Positions 8,901-16,059 of a stretch of 64,000 nucleotides of DNA are shown here, piece by piece. The stretch is taken from the NCBI RefSeq assembly GCF_014646335.1, contig NZ_BMNG01000011.1:248001-312000 (forward strand), given 5' to 3'. Origin of the DNA: Streptomyces lasiicapitis. GTDB lineage: Bacteria; Actinomycetota; Actinomycetes; Streptomycetales; Streptomycetaceae. The notes beneath the pieces were generated by a model that worked only from the letters and a program-made list of their open reading frames with translations, was not told the DNA's origin and searched no databases. The translations under genes were made by a program, and so were the position numbers. Position 1 is the stretch's first letter. Every line of letters starts with the position of its first letter.

Positions 8901-9032
8901 CGGCCGCCACCACGCCACCCGCCCCTCCCGGGGCACCTCCGCCGGCAGGAACACGGCGGCACAGGGACGTACAAGAGCCGCAAGAGCAGCAGGCGCGCCG
9001 TCAGCGGCGACCACGGCACCCACCGCCGTCAT
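5946..9032 (-). CDS. SNF2-family DEAD/DEAH-box helicase
   Basis: A large SWI2/SNF2 ATPase of about 1028 residues. The N-terminal half is a family-specific region with an Ala-rich repeat insertion. The C-terminal half has the full motor: Walker A in DDMGLGKTVTL, motif II VADEAQHVKN, motif III LTGTPVENN, and in lobe 2 LLSLKAAGTGLNLT and the DRAYRIGQ motif. Such motors translocate on double-stranded DNA and remodel protein-DNA complexes rather than unwinding strands. I prefer the ATG at 9032, preceded by GAGGTG at 6-base spacing; the GTG at 9050 is the alternative. It is the first gene of a two-gene operon with the SWIM protein. Actinobacteria often carry this pair, with no assigned role that I know of. 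Confidence 0.9.
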   Translation of the reverse strand: MTAVGAVVAADGAPAALAALVRPCAAVFLPAEVPREGRVAWWRPDGGEVPAGAGAWVRDEITVVRRHGKGVRRRAVPALVAPVGEAVGVLLASAPGLLGGARGGVARGVVPGVAVPGVAHPATACWAAAARHALHLIARGKLLPGLTGADVDAWRAGPLGAEDIAHLRAVAAAMPADAHAVPLPGSRPPLLLPEPYALVRAFVDAVVDTVPRTPAAAYAVGAPFAAREPQRLPGAREWAAEVAAGQDAGVQVSLRVDLRASDLFDGEEFGGEDFDGEGAAARGAVGAAAAREAVGSVTAREAVGATAARKAASAGAPGAAAAVLQVHSLADPTLVVDAAQLWAGADHFGPRAKAHTLLAVRRAARVWPPLGRLLDRPRPDVLPLADQELYDLLGVAAARLGAAGVAVHWPRELARELTATAVVRPAPGTAADNFDFFKTEQLLEFRWQLALSGGEEGDGDDGGAPLTEAEMDALAEAHRPIVRLRDQWVLVDPALVRKARKRDLGLLDPVDALTVALTGAAEVDGERVAAVPTGALARVRERLTGEPLPVPQPPALKATLRDYQLRGLAWLDRMTALGLGGCLADDMGLGKTVTLIALHLHRARPEPTLVVCPTSLLGNWQREIERFAPGVPVRRFHGTGRSLDGVPDGGIVLTTYGTMRTSAAELAARDWDLVVADEAQHVKNPHAATARALRTIPAAARVALTGTPVENNLSELWALLDWTTPGLLGPLKAFRARHARLAETGGSAESDEAVARLARLVRPFLLRRKKSDPGIAPELPPKTETDHPAPLTREQTALYQAVVRETLARIEAADGIARRGLVMKLLMALKQICNHPAQYLKDGAPLTGTGRPRSGKLELLDELLDTILAEDGSVLVFTQYVEMARLLESHLAARGVPTQLLHGGTPVATREAMVDRFQAGEVPVFLLSLKAAGTGLNLTRAGHVVHYDRWWNPAVEDQATDRAYRIGQTQPVQVHRLITEGTVEDRIAELLAAKQALADAVLGDGGETALTELSDAELSDLVTLRRAR
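8086..8200 (-). repeat. In-frame Ala-rich tandem repeat in the SNF2 gene
   Basis: About four units of 27-30 bases, each containing a GCCCACGGCTTC-like core, encode a stretch of AREAVG-type hexapeptides separated by Ala/Val/Thr. The insertion lies in the N-terminal region, upstream of the ATPase motor, just before LQVHSLADPTLVVDAAQLW. The partner SWIM gene has similar repeat expansions. Confidence 0.6.
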
Positions 9033-9195
9033 CGCCACCACCTCGCACACCGCTCAACCACTCTTCGCCCGCCGCTCACCGGCTCCACGCCGACTGCTCG
9101 CCCGCCACTCACCCTCTCCCGCCACCCTAGGCGAGCCCTCACCCCACCCCGACACCACGCGAGCGACCACCGCACGACAGGGAAGCACCATCCGG

Positions 9196-9210
9196 TAGGA
9201 AACTTTCCTA
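9196..9210. promoter_or_regulatory. Palindromic operator-like site TAGGAAACTTTCCTA
   Basis: A perfect palindrome: TAGGAAA, a central C, then TTTCCTA. It lies 20 bases upstream of the TTGACG promoter element of the metallophosphoesterase gene. The AGGAAA-N-TTTCCT core resembles operators that I recall for ROK-family repressors such as CsnR of the Streptomyces chitosanase gene. That identification is from memory; the palindrome itself is certain. Confidence 0.55.
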
Positions 9211-9230
9211 ACAATAATCCGTCCGCATCC

Positions 9231-9259
9231 TTGACGCGAACATGCCCGCTCGCCACCAT
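9231..9259 (+). promoter_or_regulatory. Probable promoter of the metallophosphoesterase gene
   Basis: A TTGACG -35 element, a 17-base spacer and a CACCAT -10-like hexamer. The -10 is poor, but the block from the -35 into the spacer, TTGACGCGAACATG, nearly matches that of the pectate-lyase-like gene at 23812 (TTGACGCGGACATG), suggesting a shared promoter class. Confidence 0.4.
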
Positions 9260-9308
9260 TCCTGAGACGGTCCTCCCGCACCCCCCCCCACGCGCCCAGG
9301 AGGCAGAC

Positions 9309-10262
9309 ATGCCGCACACCCCCACCGACGGCACCACCAACCCCCGTACGCCCAAGGCCCGTTGGGTCATACCGGCCGCCGCGGCCACCGCACTCGCCAC
9401 CGTGGGCGGACTGCTCCTGTGGTCGCCGGCCGACGAGGCCGACGCCTCCCCGTCGGCGAAGGCGGCCTTCACCGCGGTCGCCGCGGGCGACATCGCCGAG
9501 CAGTGCACGAAGAGCAGCAGCAGTTGCGCGCACCCCAAGACGGCCGCGCTCGTGCAGCAGATCAACCCGCAGTTCGTGCTGACGATGGGCGACAACCAGT
9601 ACGACGACGCCCGCCTGAAGGATTTCCAGAAGTACTACGCGACCACCTGGGGCGCCTTCAAGGACAAGACGAAGCCCGTCCCGGGCAACCACGAGACGTA
9701 CGACCCGGCGGGCCCGCTCAAGGGCTACAAGTCCTACTTCGGCTCGGTCGCGTACCCCAACGGCAAGAGCTACTACAGCTACGACCAGGGCAATTGGCAC
9801 TTCATCGCCCTGGACTCCAACAGCTTCGACGACGCCGCCCAGATCAACTGGCTCAAGAAGGACCTCGCCGCCAATGCCAAGAAGTGCGTGGCCGCGTACT
9901 GGCACCACCCGCTGTTCTCCTCCGGCGAGCACGGCAACAACCCGGTCGGCAGGCCGGTCTACAAGCTCCTCGACGACGCGAAGGCCGAACTCGTCCTCGG
10001 CGGCCACGACCACCACTACGAGCGGTTCGCCCCGCAGGACGCGAACGGCAAGGCCGACTCCGAAGGCATCGTCGAACTGCTCGCGGGCACGGGCGGCGCG
10101 AACCCGTACAAGATCGAAGAGGTCCAGCCCAACAGCCAGAAGCGGATCACCAACACCTACGGCGTCGTGAAACTCGACTTCACCGACGACGGCTTCTCCT
10201 GGAAGCTCATCGGCACGGACGGGTCGACCAAGGACACCAGCCCGTCGTACTCCTGCCACTGA
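9309..10262 (+). CDS. Secreted calcineurin-like metallophosphoesterase
   Basis: A 317-residue protein with a hydrophobic signal or anchor at residues 18-40, then a purple-acid-phosphatase-like metallophosphoesterase domain. Metal-site motifs are visible in order: AAGDIAEQ, MGDNQYDD, PGNHETYD, AYWHHPLFSSG and GGHDHHYERF. These supply the Asp, Asn and His ligands of a binuclear centre. The ATG at 9309 is preceded by AGGAGG at 6-base spacing. A probable promoter and a palindromic operator lie upstream, so expression is probably controlled. Likely an extracellular phosphatase for phosphate scavenging; the substrate cannot be read from sequence. Confidence 0.88.
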   Translation: MPHTPTDGTTNPRTPKARWVIPAAAATALATVGGLLLWSPADEADASPSAKAAFTAVAAGDIAEQCTKSSSSCAHPKTAALVQQINPQFVLTMGDNQYDDARLKDFQKYYATTWGAFKDKTKPVPGNHETYDPAGPLKGYKSYFGSVAYPNGKSYYSYDQGNWHFIALDSNSFDDAAQINWLKKDLAANAKKCVAAYWHHPLFSSGEHGNNPVGRPVYKLLDDAKAELVLGGHDHHYERFAPQDANGKADSEGIVELLAGTGGANPYKIEEVQPNSQKRITNTYGVVKLDFTDDGFSWKLIGTDGSTKDTSPSYSCH

Positions 10263-10286
10263 TCCCCGGACCCGGGTGTCACGCAC

Positions 10287-11651
10287 ATGTACCTGGCCAC
10301 CACCGACGCGGTCGCCACGGCGGCCAAGCGCGGCCGCACGCGCCGCCCCCGCACGCGCGGCCGCGTCACCGGACCCGTACTCGCACTCGGCGCGGTCAGC
10401 CTCGTCACCGACATCTCCTCGGAGATGGTCGCGGCGGTGCTCCCGCTCTACTTCGTCCTCGGCCTCGGCCTGTCCCCGCTGGCGTTCGGCTTCCTCGACG
10501 GCCTCTACAACGGCGCGACCGCCGTCGTGCGCCTCCTCGGCGGGTACGCGGCCGACCGCGGCGGGCGGCACAAGCTCGTCGCGGGCTCGGGGTATCTGCT
10601 CTCCGCGCTGTCCCGGCTCGGGCTGCTGCTCGCGGGCGGCGCCACCGCCGGGATCGGCGCGGCGATCGCCGCCGACCGCCTCGGCAAGGGCGTGCGGACG
10701 GCGCCCCGGGACGCGCTGATCTCGCTGAGCAGTCCGCCGGACGGGCTCGGGCGGGCGTTCGGCGTGCACCGGGCGATGGACACGACGGGCGCGCTGCTCG
10801 GCCCGCTCGCGGCGTTCGCGCTGCTGTGGATCACGGCGGACGCGTACGACGCGGTGTTCGTCGTGAGCTTCTGCTTCGGGCTGTTCGGGGTGCTGTTGCT
10901 GGTGGCGTTCGTGCCGGGGCGGGCGGCGCTGCCGGGGGTCGGGCCGTCGGCGGGCACGTCCGCCGCGTCGGCTGCCCGAGCGAGAGCACTCCCCCGCCCC
11001 CGTCCGCGGAAGGCCCTCACCCTCCTCCGCGTCCCCGCCTTCCGCCGCGTCTGCGCCGCCGCAGCCCTGCTGGGCGCCGCGACCGTCGGGGACGCCTTCC
11101 TCTATCTGCTGCTCCAGCGGCGCCTGGACTTCGCGGAGAGCTACTTCCCGCTGCTTCCGCTCGGCACCGCGGCGGTCTATCTGCTGCTTGCCGTTCCGGC
11201 CGGGCGGCTCGCGGACCGGGTGGGCCGCCGCGTGCCGTTCGTCGCGGGGCACGGCGCGCTGCTCGTCGCGTACCTCCTGCTGCTCCTGCCGACCGGCGGC
11301 CGCCCGCTGCTCGTCGGGGTGCTGCTCGCGCTCGGTGTCTTCTACGCCGCGACCGACGGCGTCCTGATGGCGCTCGCCACGCCGTGCCTCCCGGCGGACC
11401 GGCGGGCGAGCGGCATGGCGGTGCTGCAGACCGGCCAGGCGCTGAGCCGTCTCGTGGCCGCGGCGGGGTTCGGCGCCGCGTGGACGCTGTGGGGCATCGG
11501 CGCCGCCCTGACCTGCGCGGTGCTCGCGCTGACGGTGGCCGTGGCGGGAGCGGCGGCGCTGCTGCGGCCGACGGAAGGACGGCCGGTCGCCGCCGGGGAA
11601 ACGCCCCAGGAGCAGCCGGCCCCCACCACGCCCCCGGAAGGGACCGCATGA
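10287..11651 (+). CDS. MFS transporter
   Basis: A 454-residue integral membrane protein with an Arg-rich cytoplasmic N-terminus (residues 14-28) and about twelve hydrophobic segments. The cytoplasmic loop after the second segment has GGYAADRGGRHK and its pseudo-repeat in the second half is GRLADRVGRR, the two MFS loop motifs. A Pro/Arg-rich central loop separates the halves. It begins 24 bases after the metallophosphoesterase, and its stop overlaps the next start in an ATGA, so it is coupled to the beta-propeller gene. Substrate unknown; the context (phosphatase, propeller) suggests, weakly, export or uptake linked to an extracellular process. Confidence 0.85.
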   Translation: MYLATTDAVATAAKRGRTRRPRTRGRVTGPVLALGAVSLVTDISSEMVAAVLPLYFVLGLGLSPLAFGFLDGLYNGATAVVRLLGGYAADRGGRHKLVAGSGYLLSALSRLGLLLAGGATAGIGAAIAADRLGKGVRTAPRDALISLSSPPDGLGRAFGVHRAMDTTGALLGPLAAFALLWITADAYDAVFVVSFCFGLFGVLLLVAFVPGRAALPGVGPSAGTSAASAARARALPRPRPRKALTLLRVPAFRRVCAAAALLGAATVGDAFLYLLLQRRLDFAESYFPLLPLGTAAVYLLLAVPAGRLADRVGRRVPFVAGHGALLVAYLLLLLPTGGRPLLVGVLLALGVFYAATDGVLMALATPCLPADRRASGMAVLQTGQALSRLVAAAGFGAAWTLWGIGAALTCAVLALTVAVAGAAALLRPTEGRPVAAGETPQEQPAPTTPPEGTA

Positions 11652-12664
11652 CCCTCACCCTGCCCGAGGCCTCCACCCGCCTGCGCGTCGTCGCGGTCGT
11701 GGCGGCCGCCGCGCTGCTGGCCGGCGTGGCCATCACATACACGGTCCGCGCCGTCCACCGCGCCGAACCCATCGCGTCCGACTCGGAGTTCGCCCTCGAC
11801 CGGGGCCACCTCTACTTCCGCTCGACGCAGGAGGGCGCGGGCCGCGTGGCCCGCGTCCCCACCTCCAGCACCACCGCCACCACCCACCGCACCCCCAACG
11901 GCCCGTCCTGCGAACGCTTCTACGCCGCCGGGGGCACCGGCCTCTGCCTGCTTCGCCGCCCGGGCATCCCGCCGAAGTCGTACGCGGTGGTCCTCGACAA
12001 GAACCTGCGCGAGAAGCGGCGCGTGGCGCTCACCGGCATCCCGAACCGCGCGCGGGTCTCGGCGTCCGGCCGGATGCTGTCGTGGACGATGTTCGCCACC
12101 GGCGACTCGTACGCGGGCGGCAGCTCGTCCTTCTCCACCCGCACCTCGATCCTCGACACCCGCACCGGCTACCTCATCAAGAACATGGAGGAGATCCCCC
12201 TCACCGTCGACGGCCGCCGCTACCACTCCCCCGACGTCAACTACTGGGGCGTGACCTTCGCCCGCGACGACAACCGCTTCTACGCGACGGTCTCGACGAA
12301 GGGCCGCACGTACCTCGTCGAGGGCGACATGCGGAAGTGGTCCGCGCGCGCCCTGCGCAAGAACGTCGAATGCCCGTCCCTCTCCCCCGACAACACCCGC
12401 ATCGCCTTCAAGAAGCGCGTACGCGACGGCACGAAGAACCCCTGGCGCCTGTACGTCCTCGACCTGCGCACCATGCGCGAACACCCCCTGGCCGACCCCC
12501 GCAGCGTCGACGACCAGGCCGCCTGGCTGGACGACGACACACTGGCCTACGCGCTGCCGGGCCGCGAGGGCCGCAAGCAGGACATCTGGACTGCACGGGC
12601 GGACGGCACCGGACACCCCAACCTCCGTGTCCCGGGCGGAAGTTCACCGGCAGCGGTGCGCTGA
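11648..12664 (+). CDS. Membrane-anchored TolB-like beta-propeller protein
   Basis: A 338-residue protein with one N-terminal membrane segment (residues 12-33) and an extracytoplasmic domain of WD40/PD40-like blades, for example CPSLSPDNTRIAFKKRV, WLDDDTLAYALPG and DIWTARADGTG, the SPDG-type turns seen in TolB and dipeptidyl-peptidase propellers. No protease domain follows, so it is a propeller-only protein, probably a scaffold or sensor outside the membrane. Its start overlaps the MFS stop by four bases (ATGA), so it is presumably made in proportion to the transporter. Confidence 0.7.
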   Translation: MTLTLPEASTRLRVVAVVAAAALLAGVAITYTVRAVHRAEPIASDSEFALDRGHLYFRSTQEGAGRVARVPTSSTTATTHRTPNGPSCERFYAAGGTGLCLLRRPGIPPKSYAVVLDKNLREKRRVALTGIPNRARVSASGRMLSWTMFATGDSYAGGSSSFSTRTSILDTRTGYLIKNMEEIPLTVDGRRYHSPDVNYWGVTFARDDNRFYATVSTKGRTYLVEGDMRKWSARALRKNVECPSLSPDNTRIAFKKRVRDGTKNPWRLYVLDLRTMREHPLADPRSVDDQAAWLDDDTLAYALPGREGRKQDIWTARADGTGHPNLRVPGGSSPAAVR

Positions 12665-12749
12665 GGCGAAGCACGCCACGTACGAAGCAGAACCACACCC
12701 CACCCGAAATCCAGATGCGCACGCGCCCCCCACCCCGCACCATGCCCCC

Positions 12750-13184
12750 ATGACCACACACCCCGCCCCCGTCCACCGCACCGTCGTCCCGACCCTCTTC
12801 CCGCCTCCCGGCTACGCCCACGCGGCCGTCGTCGAGGCGGGCACGCGCCTCGCGTTCATGGCCGGTTCCGTCCCCCTGGACGCCGAAGGAAAGCTCGTCG
12901 GCGAGGGCGATCCGGTCCGGCAGGCCCACCAGGTGGTCGCCAATCTCGACGAGGCGCTGCGCGCGATCGGCAGCGATATGTCGCAGGTGGTGGCGAGCAC
13001 GGTGTACGTCGTCGGGGACGAGCCCGGCGTGCTCTCCGAGGTGTGGGAGGTCGTACGCGCCTCCGGACTGCTGACCACGCAGCCGCACACCTCCACCCTC
13101 CTCGGCGTGACGGTGCTCGGCTATCGCGGCCAGCTCGTGGAGATCACCGCCACGGCCGTCGTACCGGAAGGGACCGGCGCATGA
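12750..13184 (+). CDS. RidA family protein
   Basis: A 144-residue YjgF/YER057c/UK114 family protein. The fold signature runs from PGYAHAAVVEAGTRLAFMAGSV through VVANLDEALRAIGSDMSQVVASTVYVV to a C-terminal VEITATAVVP. Canonical RidA hydrolyses reactive 2-aminoacrylate-type enamines. The usual active-site Arg (in the NPxARxxxxV region of canonical RidA) is not obvious here, where the equivalent region reads PHTSTLLGVTVLGYRGQLVEI, so this may be a RidA-like member with other chemistry. Its stop overlaps the following GNAT start (ATGA). Confidence 0.8.
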   Translation: MTTHPAPVHRTVVPTLFPPPGYAHAAVVEAGTRLAFMAGSVPLDAEGKLVGEGDPVRQAHQVVANLDEALRAIGSDMSQVVASTVYVVGDEPGVLSEVWEVVRASGLLTTQPHTSTLLGVTVLGYRGQLVEITATAVVPEGTGA

Positions 13185-13654
13185 GCGACCAGACGACAGC
13201 CGCGGCCACCGCCACCGTCACGCTGCGCGCCGCCACCGACGCCGACGCGGCGGCCGTGGCGGAGGTCTATCTGCGTGCGTACGACGCCGCGCTTCCGACG
13301 GTCCGCCGTGCCCATACCGACGCCGAGGTGCGGGACTTCTTCCGGTACGTGGTGGTGGGGCGGGGCGGGACGTGGGTGGCGGAGGCTGCCGGGGTGGTCG
13401 TGGGGATGATGGTGCTGGAGGGCGAGGAGCTGAGTCAGCTCTACCTGGCGCCGGAGTGGCGGGGACGGGGTGTCGGGGACCGCTTCGTCGCGCTCGCCAA
13501 GGAGCGGAGCCCGAGCGGCCTCTCCCTGTGGACGTTCCAGGTCAACGCACCCGCGCACCGCTTCTACGAACGTCATGGGTTCGCGGCGGCGGAGCGGACG
13601 GACGGTGACAACGAGGAGCGGGAGCCGGACGTGCGGTACGTGTGGCGGCCCTGA
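13181..13654 (+). CDS. GNAT family N-acetyltransferase
   Basis: A 157-residue single-domain GNAT. After an Ala/Thr-rich start come VTLRAATDADAAAVAEVY (motif C/D), the core LSQLYLAPEWRGRGVGDRFVALAK with the acetyl-CoA pyrophosphate loop R-G-R-G-V-G, and NAPAHRFYERHGFAAAE (motif B). It overlaps the RidA gene by four bases. Acceptor unknown; small-molecule, antibiotic or amino-acid acetylation are all possible. Confidence 0.85.
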   Translation: MSDQTTAAATATVTLRAATDADAAAVAEVYLRAYDAALPTVRRAHTDAEVRDFFRYVVVGRGGTWVAEAAGVVVGMMVLEGEELSQLYLAPEWRGRGVGDRFVALAKERSPSGLSLWTFQVNAPAHRFYERHGFAAAERTDGDNEEREPDVRYVWRP

Positions 13655-13672
13655 ACCCTGGCGTGCGTGCCG

Positions 13673-14695
13673 TCAGGTGCCCCAGACGGTCTGTGCCCTG
13701 ATGGCGAGGCCAAGGGCGTACTCCGGCCACCATGCCCCGGCGGCGGGACCGCCCCGGCAGGTGCCGTCGGACTCACCCGGTCGCTTGATCCACAGGTAGG
13801 CGTCGATGGAGGGGTCGCCGGTGCGGGTGGTGGGCGCGGTGCCGAGGGCGCGGCCGGGCGGGTTGCACCAGGCCTTGTCGTCGCCCGAGTAGGGGCCGTT
13901 GCCGTTGCGGCTGGTGTCGATCACGAAGTGCGGGTCGCCGCCGAGGGCGCGGGCGACGCGGTGTCCGTACGCCGCGCTCTCGGCGGTCGTGCGGTAGTTG
14001 GAGACGTTCAGCGCGAAGCCGTCGGCCCGGTCGACGCCCGCCAGGCGCAGGGGTTCGACGAGGCGGCTCTCCTGCGGGATCCAGCCCGCGTTGCCCGCGT
14101 CGAGGTACACCTTGGTGGCCGGCTGCTGCTTGAGGCGGGCGACGGCGTACGCGAGCAGCGCGTACCGCTCGGGGGCGTCGGCCCGGTCGCAGCCCGCGAT
14201 CTGCTGGGCGACGGCGTCCGGTTCGACGACCACGTACGCGGCGTGGGAGCCGATCGCGGTGGCGAACGCGTCGATCCAGGTGCGGTAGTGGGCCGCGTCG
14301 CGGGCGCCGCCCGCCGAGTAGTCGCCGCAGTCGCGGTGCGGGACGTAGTACGCGACGAGGACGGCGGTGCGGTCGGCCGCGGCCGCCTTCTCCACGTGGG
14401 CGCGCACCGTGTCCGCCGGGTTGTCGTCGTGGAGCCACTCCGCCTGGGCGCGGTTCGCGATGCGGTCGATGAACCAGGCATCCGCGACGCGGCCGCTCTT
14501 CCGCCACGTCGCGGACTGGTGGGCGGCGGGGGTGTCCGGGTTGACCCAGAACTCCCCGAACTCCTTCTGGGCGCCCGCCGCGGTGCCTCCCGTGGCCGTG
14601 AGGGTGGCCAGGGCGGCGGCGCAGGTGAGGGCTTGGCGGAGCCGGGTTGCCCGCGTGCGGTGGCGGTGGCCCGGCGGGGTGGTCGACTGGGGCAC
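13673..14695 (-). CDS. Secreted glycoside hydrolase family 6 (endoglucanase/cellobiohydrolase)
   Basis: A GH6 catalytic domain without a carbohydrate-binding module. With the GTG at 14695 the protein has 340 residues and a conventional signal peptide (RLRQALTCAAALATL...). Catalytic motifs are present: RDCGDYSAGGA with the predicted proton donor D122, VVVEPDAVA with D160, and VIDTSRNGNGP with D260, equivalent to the conserved Asp set of Thermobifida Cel6A. The frame opens further upstream to a GTG at 14752, but that would put a long Pro/Gly-rich extension before the signal peptide. Likely extracellular cleavage of beta-1,4-glucan; the short length suggests a stand-alone endoglucanase. It converges on the GNAT gene with an 18-base gap. 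Confidence 0.88.
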   Translation of the reverse strand: MPQSTTPPGHRHRTRATRLRQALTCAAALATLTATGGTAAGAQKEFGEFWVNPDTPAAHQSATWRKSGRVADAWFIDRIANRAQAEWLHDDNPADTVRAHVEKAAAADRTAVLVAYYVPHRDCGDYSAGGARDAAHYRTWIDAFATAIGSHAAYVVVEPDAVAQQIAGCDRADAPERYALLAYAVARLKQQPATKVYLDAGNAGWIPQESRLVEPLRLAGVDRADGFALNVSNYRTTAESAAYGHRVARALGGDPHFVIDTSRNGNGPYSGDDKAWCNPPGRALGTAPTTRTGDPSIDAYLWIKRPGESDGTCRGGPAAGAWWPEYALGLAIRAQTVWGT

Positions 14696-14776
14696 GGGGC
14701 CAGCGTCCCCCTCACTCGGGCCTGTCCCCGTCCGCCGCCCCGGAAAGGTCACCCCTACGGCGGCCGCGCCGCAGAA

Positions 14777-15090
14777 TCGGCGCTCCGCGCCTCGTCCTCA
14801 ATCGCCGGACGGGCTTTCCCCCACCCACCCGCCCTGACATCAACCGCGCCGCAGCTCCCCGTCTGGGGCTCCGCCCCTCTCCCCCTTTTCGGCGCTCCGC
14901 GCCTCGCCCTCAAACGCCGGGCAGGCTGAATACACCCCGCCTCGGCTACGTTTCAGCCCGTCCGCGCCGGAGCTTTTCAGCCCGTCCGGCGTTTGAGGAC
15001 GAGGCCGTTCAGGCCGATTGCGGGGGTCCAGGGGGCGGCAGCCCCCTGGTTACGGGAAGGGGCGGGATTGGGGAGCCCCCGGCAAGGCCG
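14777..15090. repeat. Intergenic repeat cluster with family A repeat copy 1
   Basis: This 0.4-kb gap (14696-15092) contains no gene. It holds two direct 39-base copies of a unit (14777-14815 and 14889-14927, starting TCGGCGCTCCGCGCCTC), then an inverted copy of its right part (14979-15005). The inverted copy leads into a block with GTTTGAGGACGAGGCCGTTC, a hairpin, and TTACGGGAAGGGGCGGG. The same right-hand block recurs at 19616-19686 and, more diverged, at 55691-55765. It is a dispersed, short, non-coding repeat of the kind common in Streptomyces intergenic DNA. Confidence 0.75.
15028..15049. terminator. Hairpin of family A repeat copy 1
   Basis: Perfect 9-bp stem: CCAGGGGGC, loop GGCA, GCCCCCTGG. 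It lies 44 bases past the stop of the proline iminopeptidase-like gene on the minus strand, so it can terminate that transcript. There is no U-tract, which is usual for Streptomyces terminators. Confidence 0.6.
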
Positions 15091-15092
15091 CC

Positions 15093-16040
15093 CTACCTGA
15101 ACCCATCCGTCGCCGCCACCAAAGCCCCCACCACCCCCACCGCCCCCGCGTCATGCCCAGCCTCCCCCACGACCACCAACTCCCCGTCCCCCCACCCCCG
15201 CTGCAACCGCCAAGGCACCCCCACAAGATTCCCGAAGTCGAGCGCCCCCTGCACCACCACACCAGGAATCCCCCGCAAGGCCCCCGCGTCCCGGAGCACC
15301 ACCCCGTCCTCCCCCAGAAAGTGCCCCTGGGAGAAGTAGTGGGTGACGGTCCGGGCGAACCCGGCGCGGAAGACGGGGTCCTCGTAGCGCGCGACGGAGC
15401 GGGGCGCGGCCAGCGCGATGGCGGTCTCCCAGTCGGTCCAGGCGCGCGCGGCCCGAGCCCGCACGGCCGGGTCGGGCGACTCGAGGAGACGCAGATAGGC
15501 GGCGGCGAGATCCCCGTCCCGCGAGGCCTCCGGCACCCCGCCCCGGAAGGCCTCGAAGGCCTCGGGAAACACCCGCCCGAGCCCCCGCGTGAGCAGGTCG
15601 ACCTCGGCCTGACTCCCGGTGGCGAGCCCGGTGAGGACGAGCGCGGCCACCCGCTCGGGGTACGTCTGGGCGTACCGGAGCCCGAGCACGGACCCCCACG
15701 AGACGCCCCACACCAGCCACCGCTCCACCCGAAGGTGCCGCCGCAGCAGTTCGAGGTCGGCGAGCAGATGCTTGGTGGTGTTGACGCCCATGTCGGTGGC
15801 GGGGTCGCTCGCGTGCGGCGTGGAGCGCCCGCTGCCGCGCTGGTCGAGCAGCACGATGCGGTACGCGTCGGGGTCGAAGTAGCGGCGGAATCCGGGCGTG
15901 CAGCCGGACCCGGGCCCGCCGTGCAGCACCACGGCGGGCCTGCCGAGCGGATTGCCGCAGACCTCCCAGTACACGCGGTTGCCGTCGCCGACGTCGAGCA
16001 TGCCGTGGTCGTACGGCTCGATCTCCGGGTAAAGACTCAT
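15093..16040 (-). CDS. Proline iminopeptidase-like alpha/beta hydrolase
   Basis: A 315-residue cytoplasmic alpha/beta hydrolase of the S33 prolyl aminopeptidase family. Landmarks are the oxyanion-hole motif HGGPGSG (40-46), LLDQRGSGRS (64-73), the nucleophile elbow GVSWGS with S114, and the late Asp (GALDFGN) and His (GEAGHDAG) of the triad. The N-terminal YDHGMLDVGDGNRVYWEVCG is typical of Pip enzymes that release N-terminal proline from peptides. The ATG at 16040 starts exactly at the family N-terminus. It lies directly downstream of the YfcC/M20 operon on the same strand, so peptide use is a plausible common theme. Confidence 0.85.
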   Translation of the reverse strand: MSLYPEIEPYDHGMLDVGDGNRVYWEVCGNPLGRPAVVLHGGPGSGCTPGFRRYFDPDAYRIVLLDQRGSGRSTPHASDPATDMGVNTTKHLLADLELLRRHLRVERWLVWGVSWGSVLGLRYAQTYPERVAALVLTGLATGSQAEVDLLTRGLGRVFPEAFEAFRGGVPEASRDGDLAAAYLRLLESPDPAVRARAARAWTDWETAIALAAPRSVARYEDPVFRAGFARTVTHYFSQGHFLGEDGVVLRDAGALRGIPGVVVQGALDFGNLVGVPWRLQRGWGDGELVVVGEAGHDAGAVGVVGALVAATDGFR

Positions 16041-16059
16041 CCCGGCACGGTAACCGCCC

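Noticed and set aside
6108..9308. A long plus-strand open frame leading into the metallophosphoesterase gene.
   Set aside because: It is antisense to the SNF2 helicase; the real gene begins at 9309 with a strong ribosome site and a signal segment.
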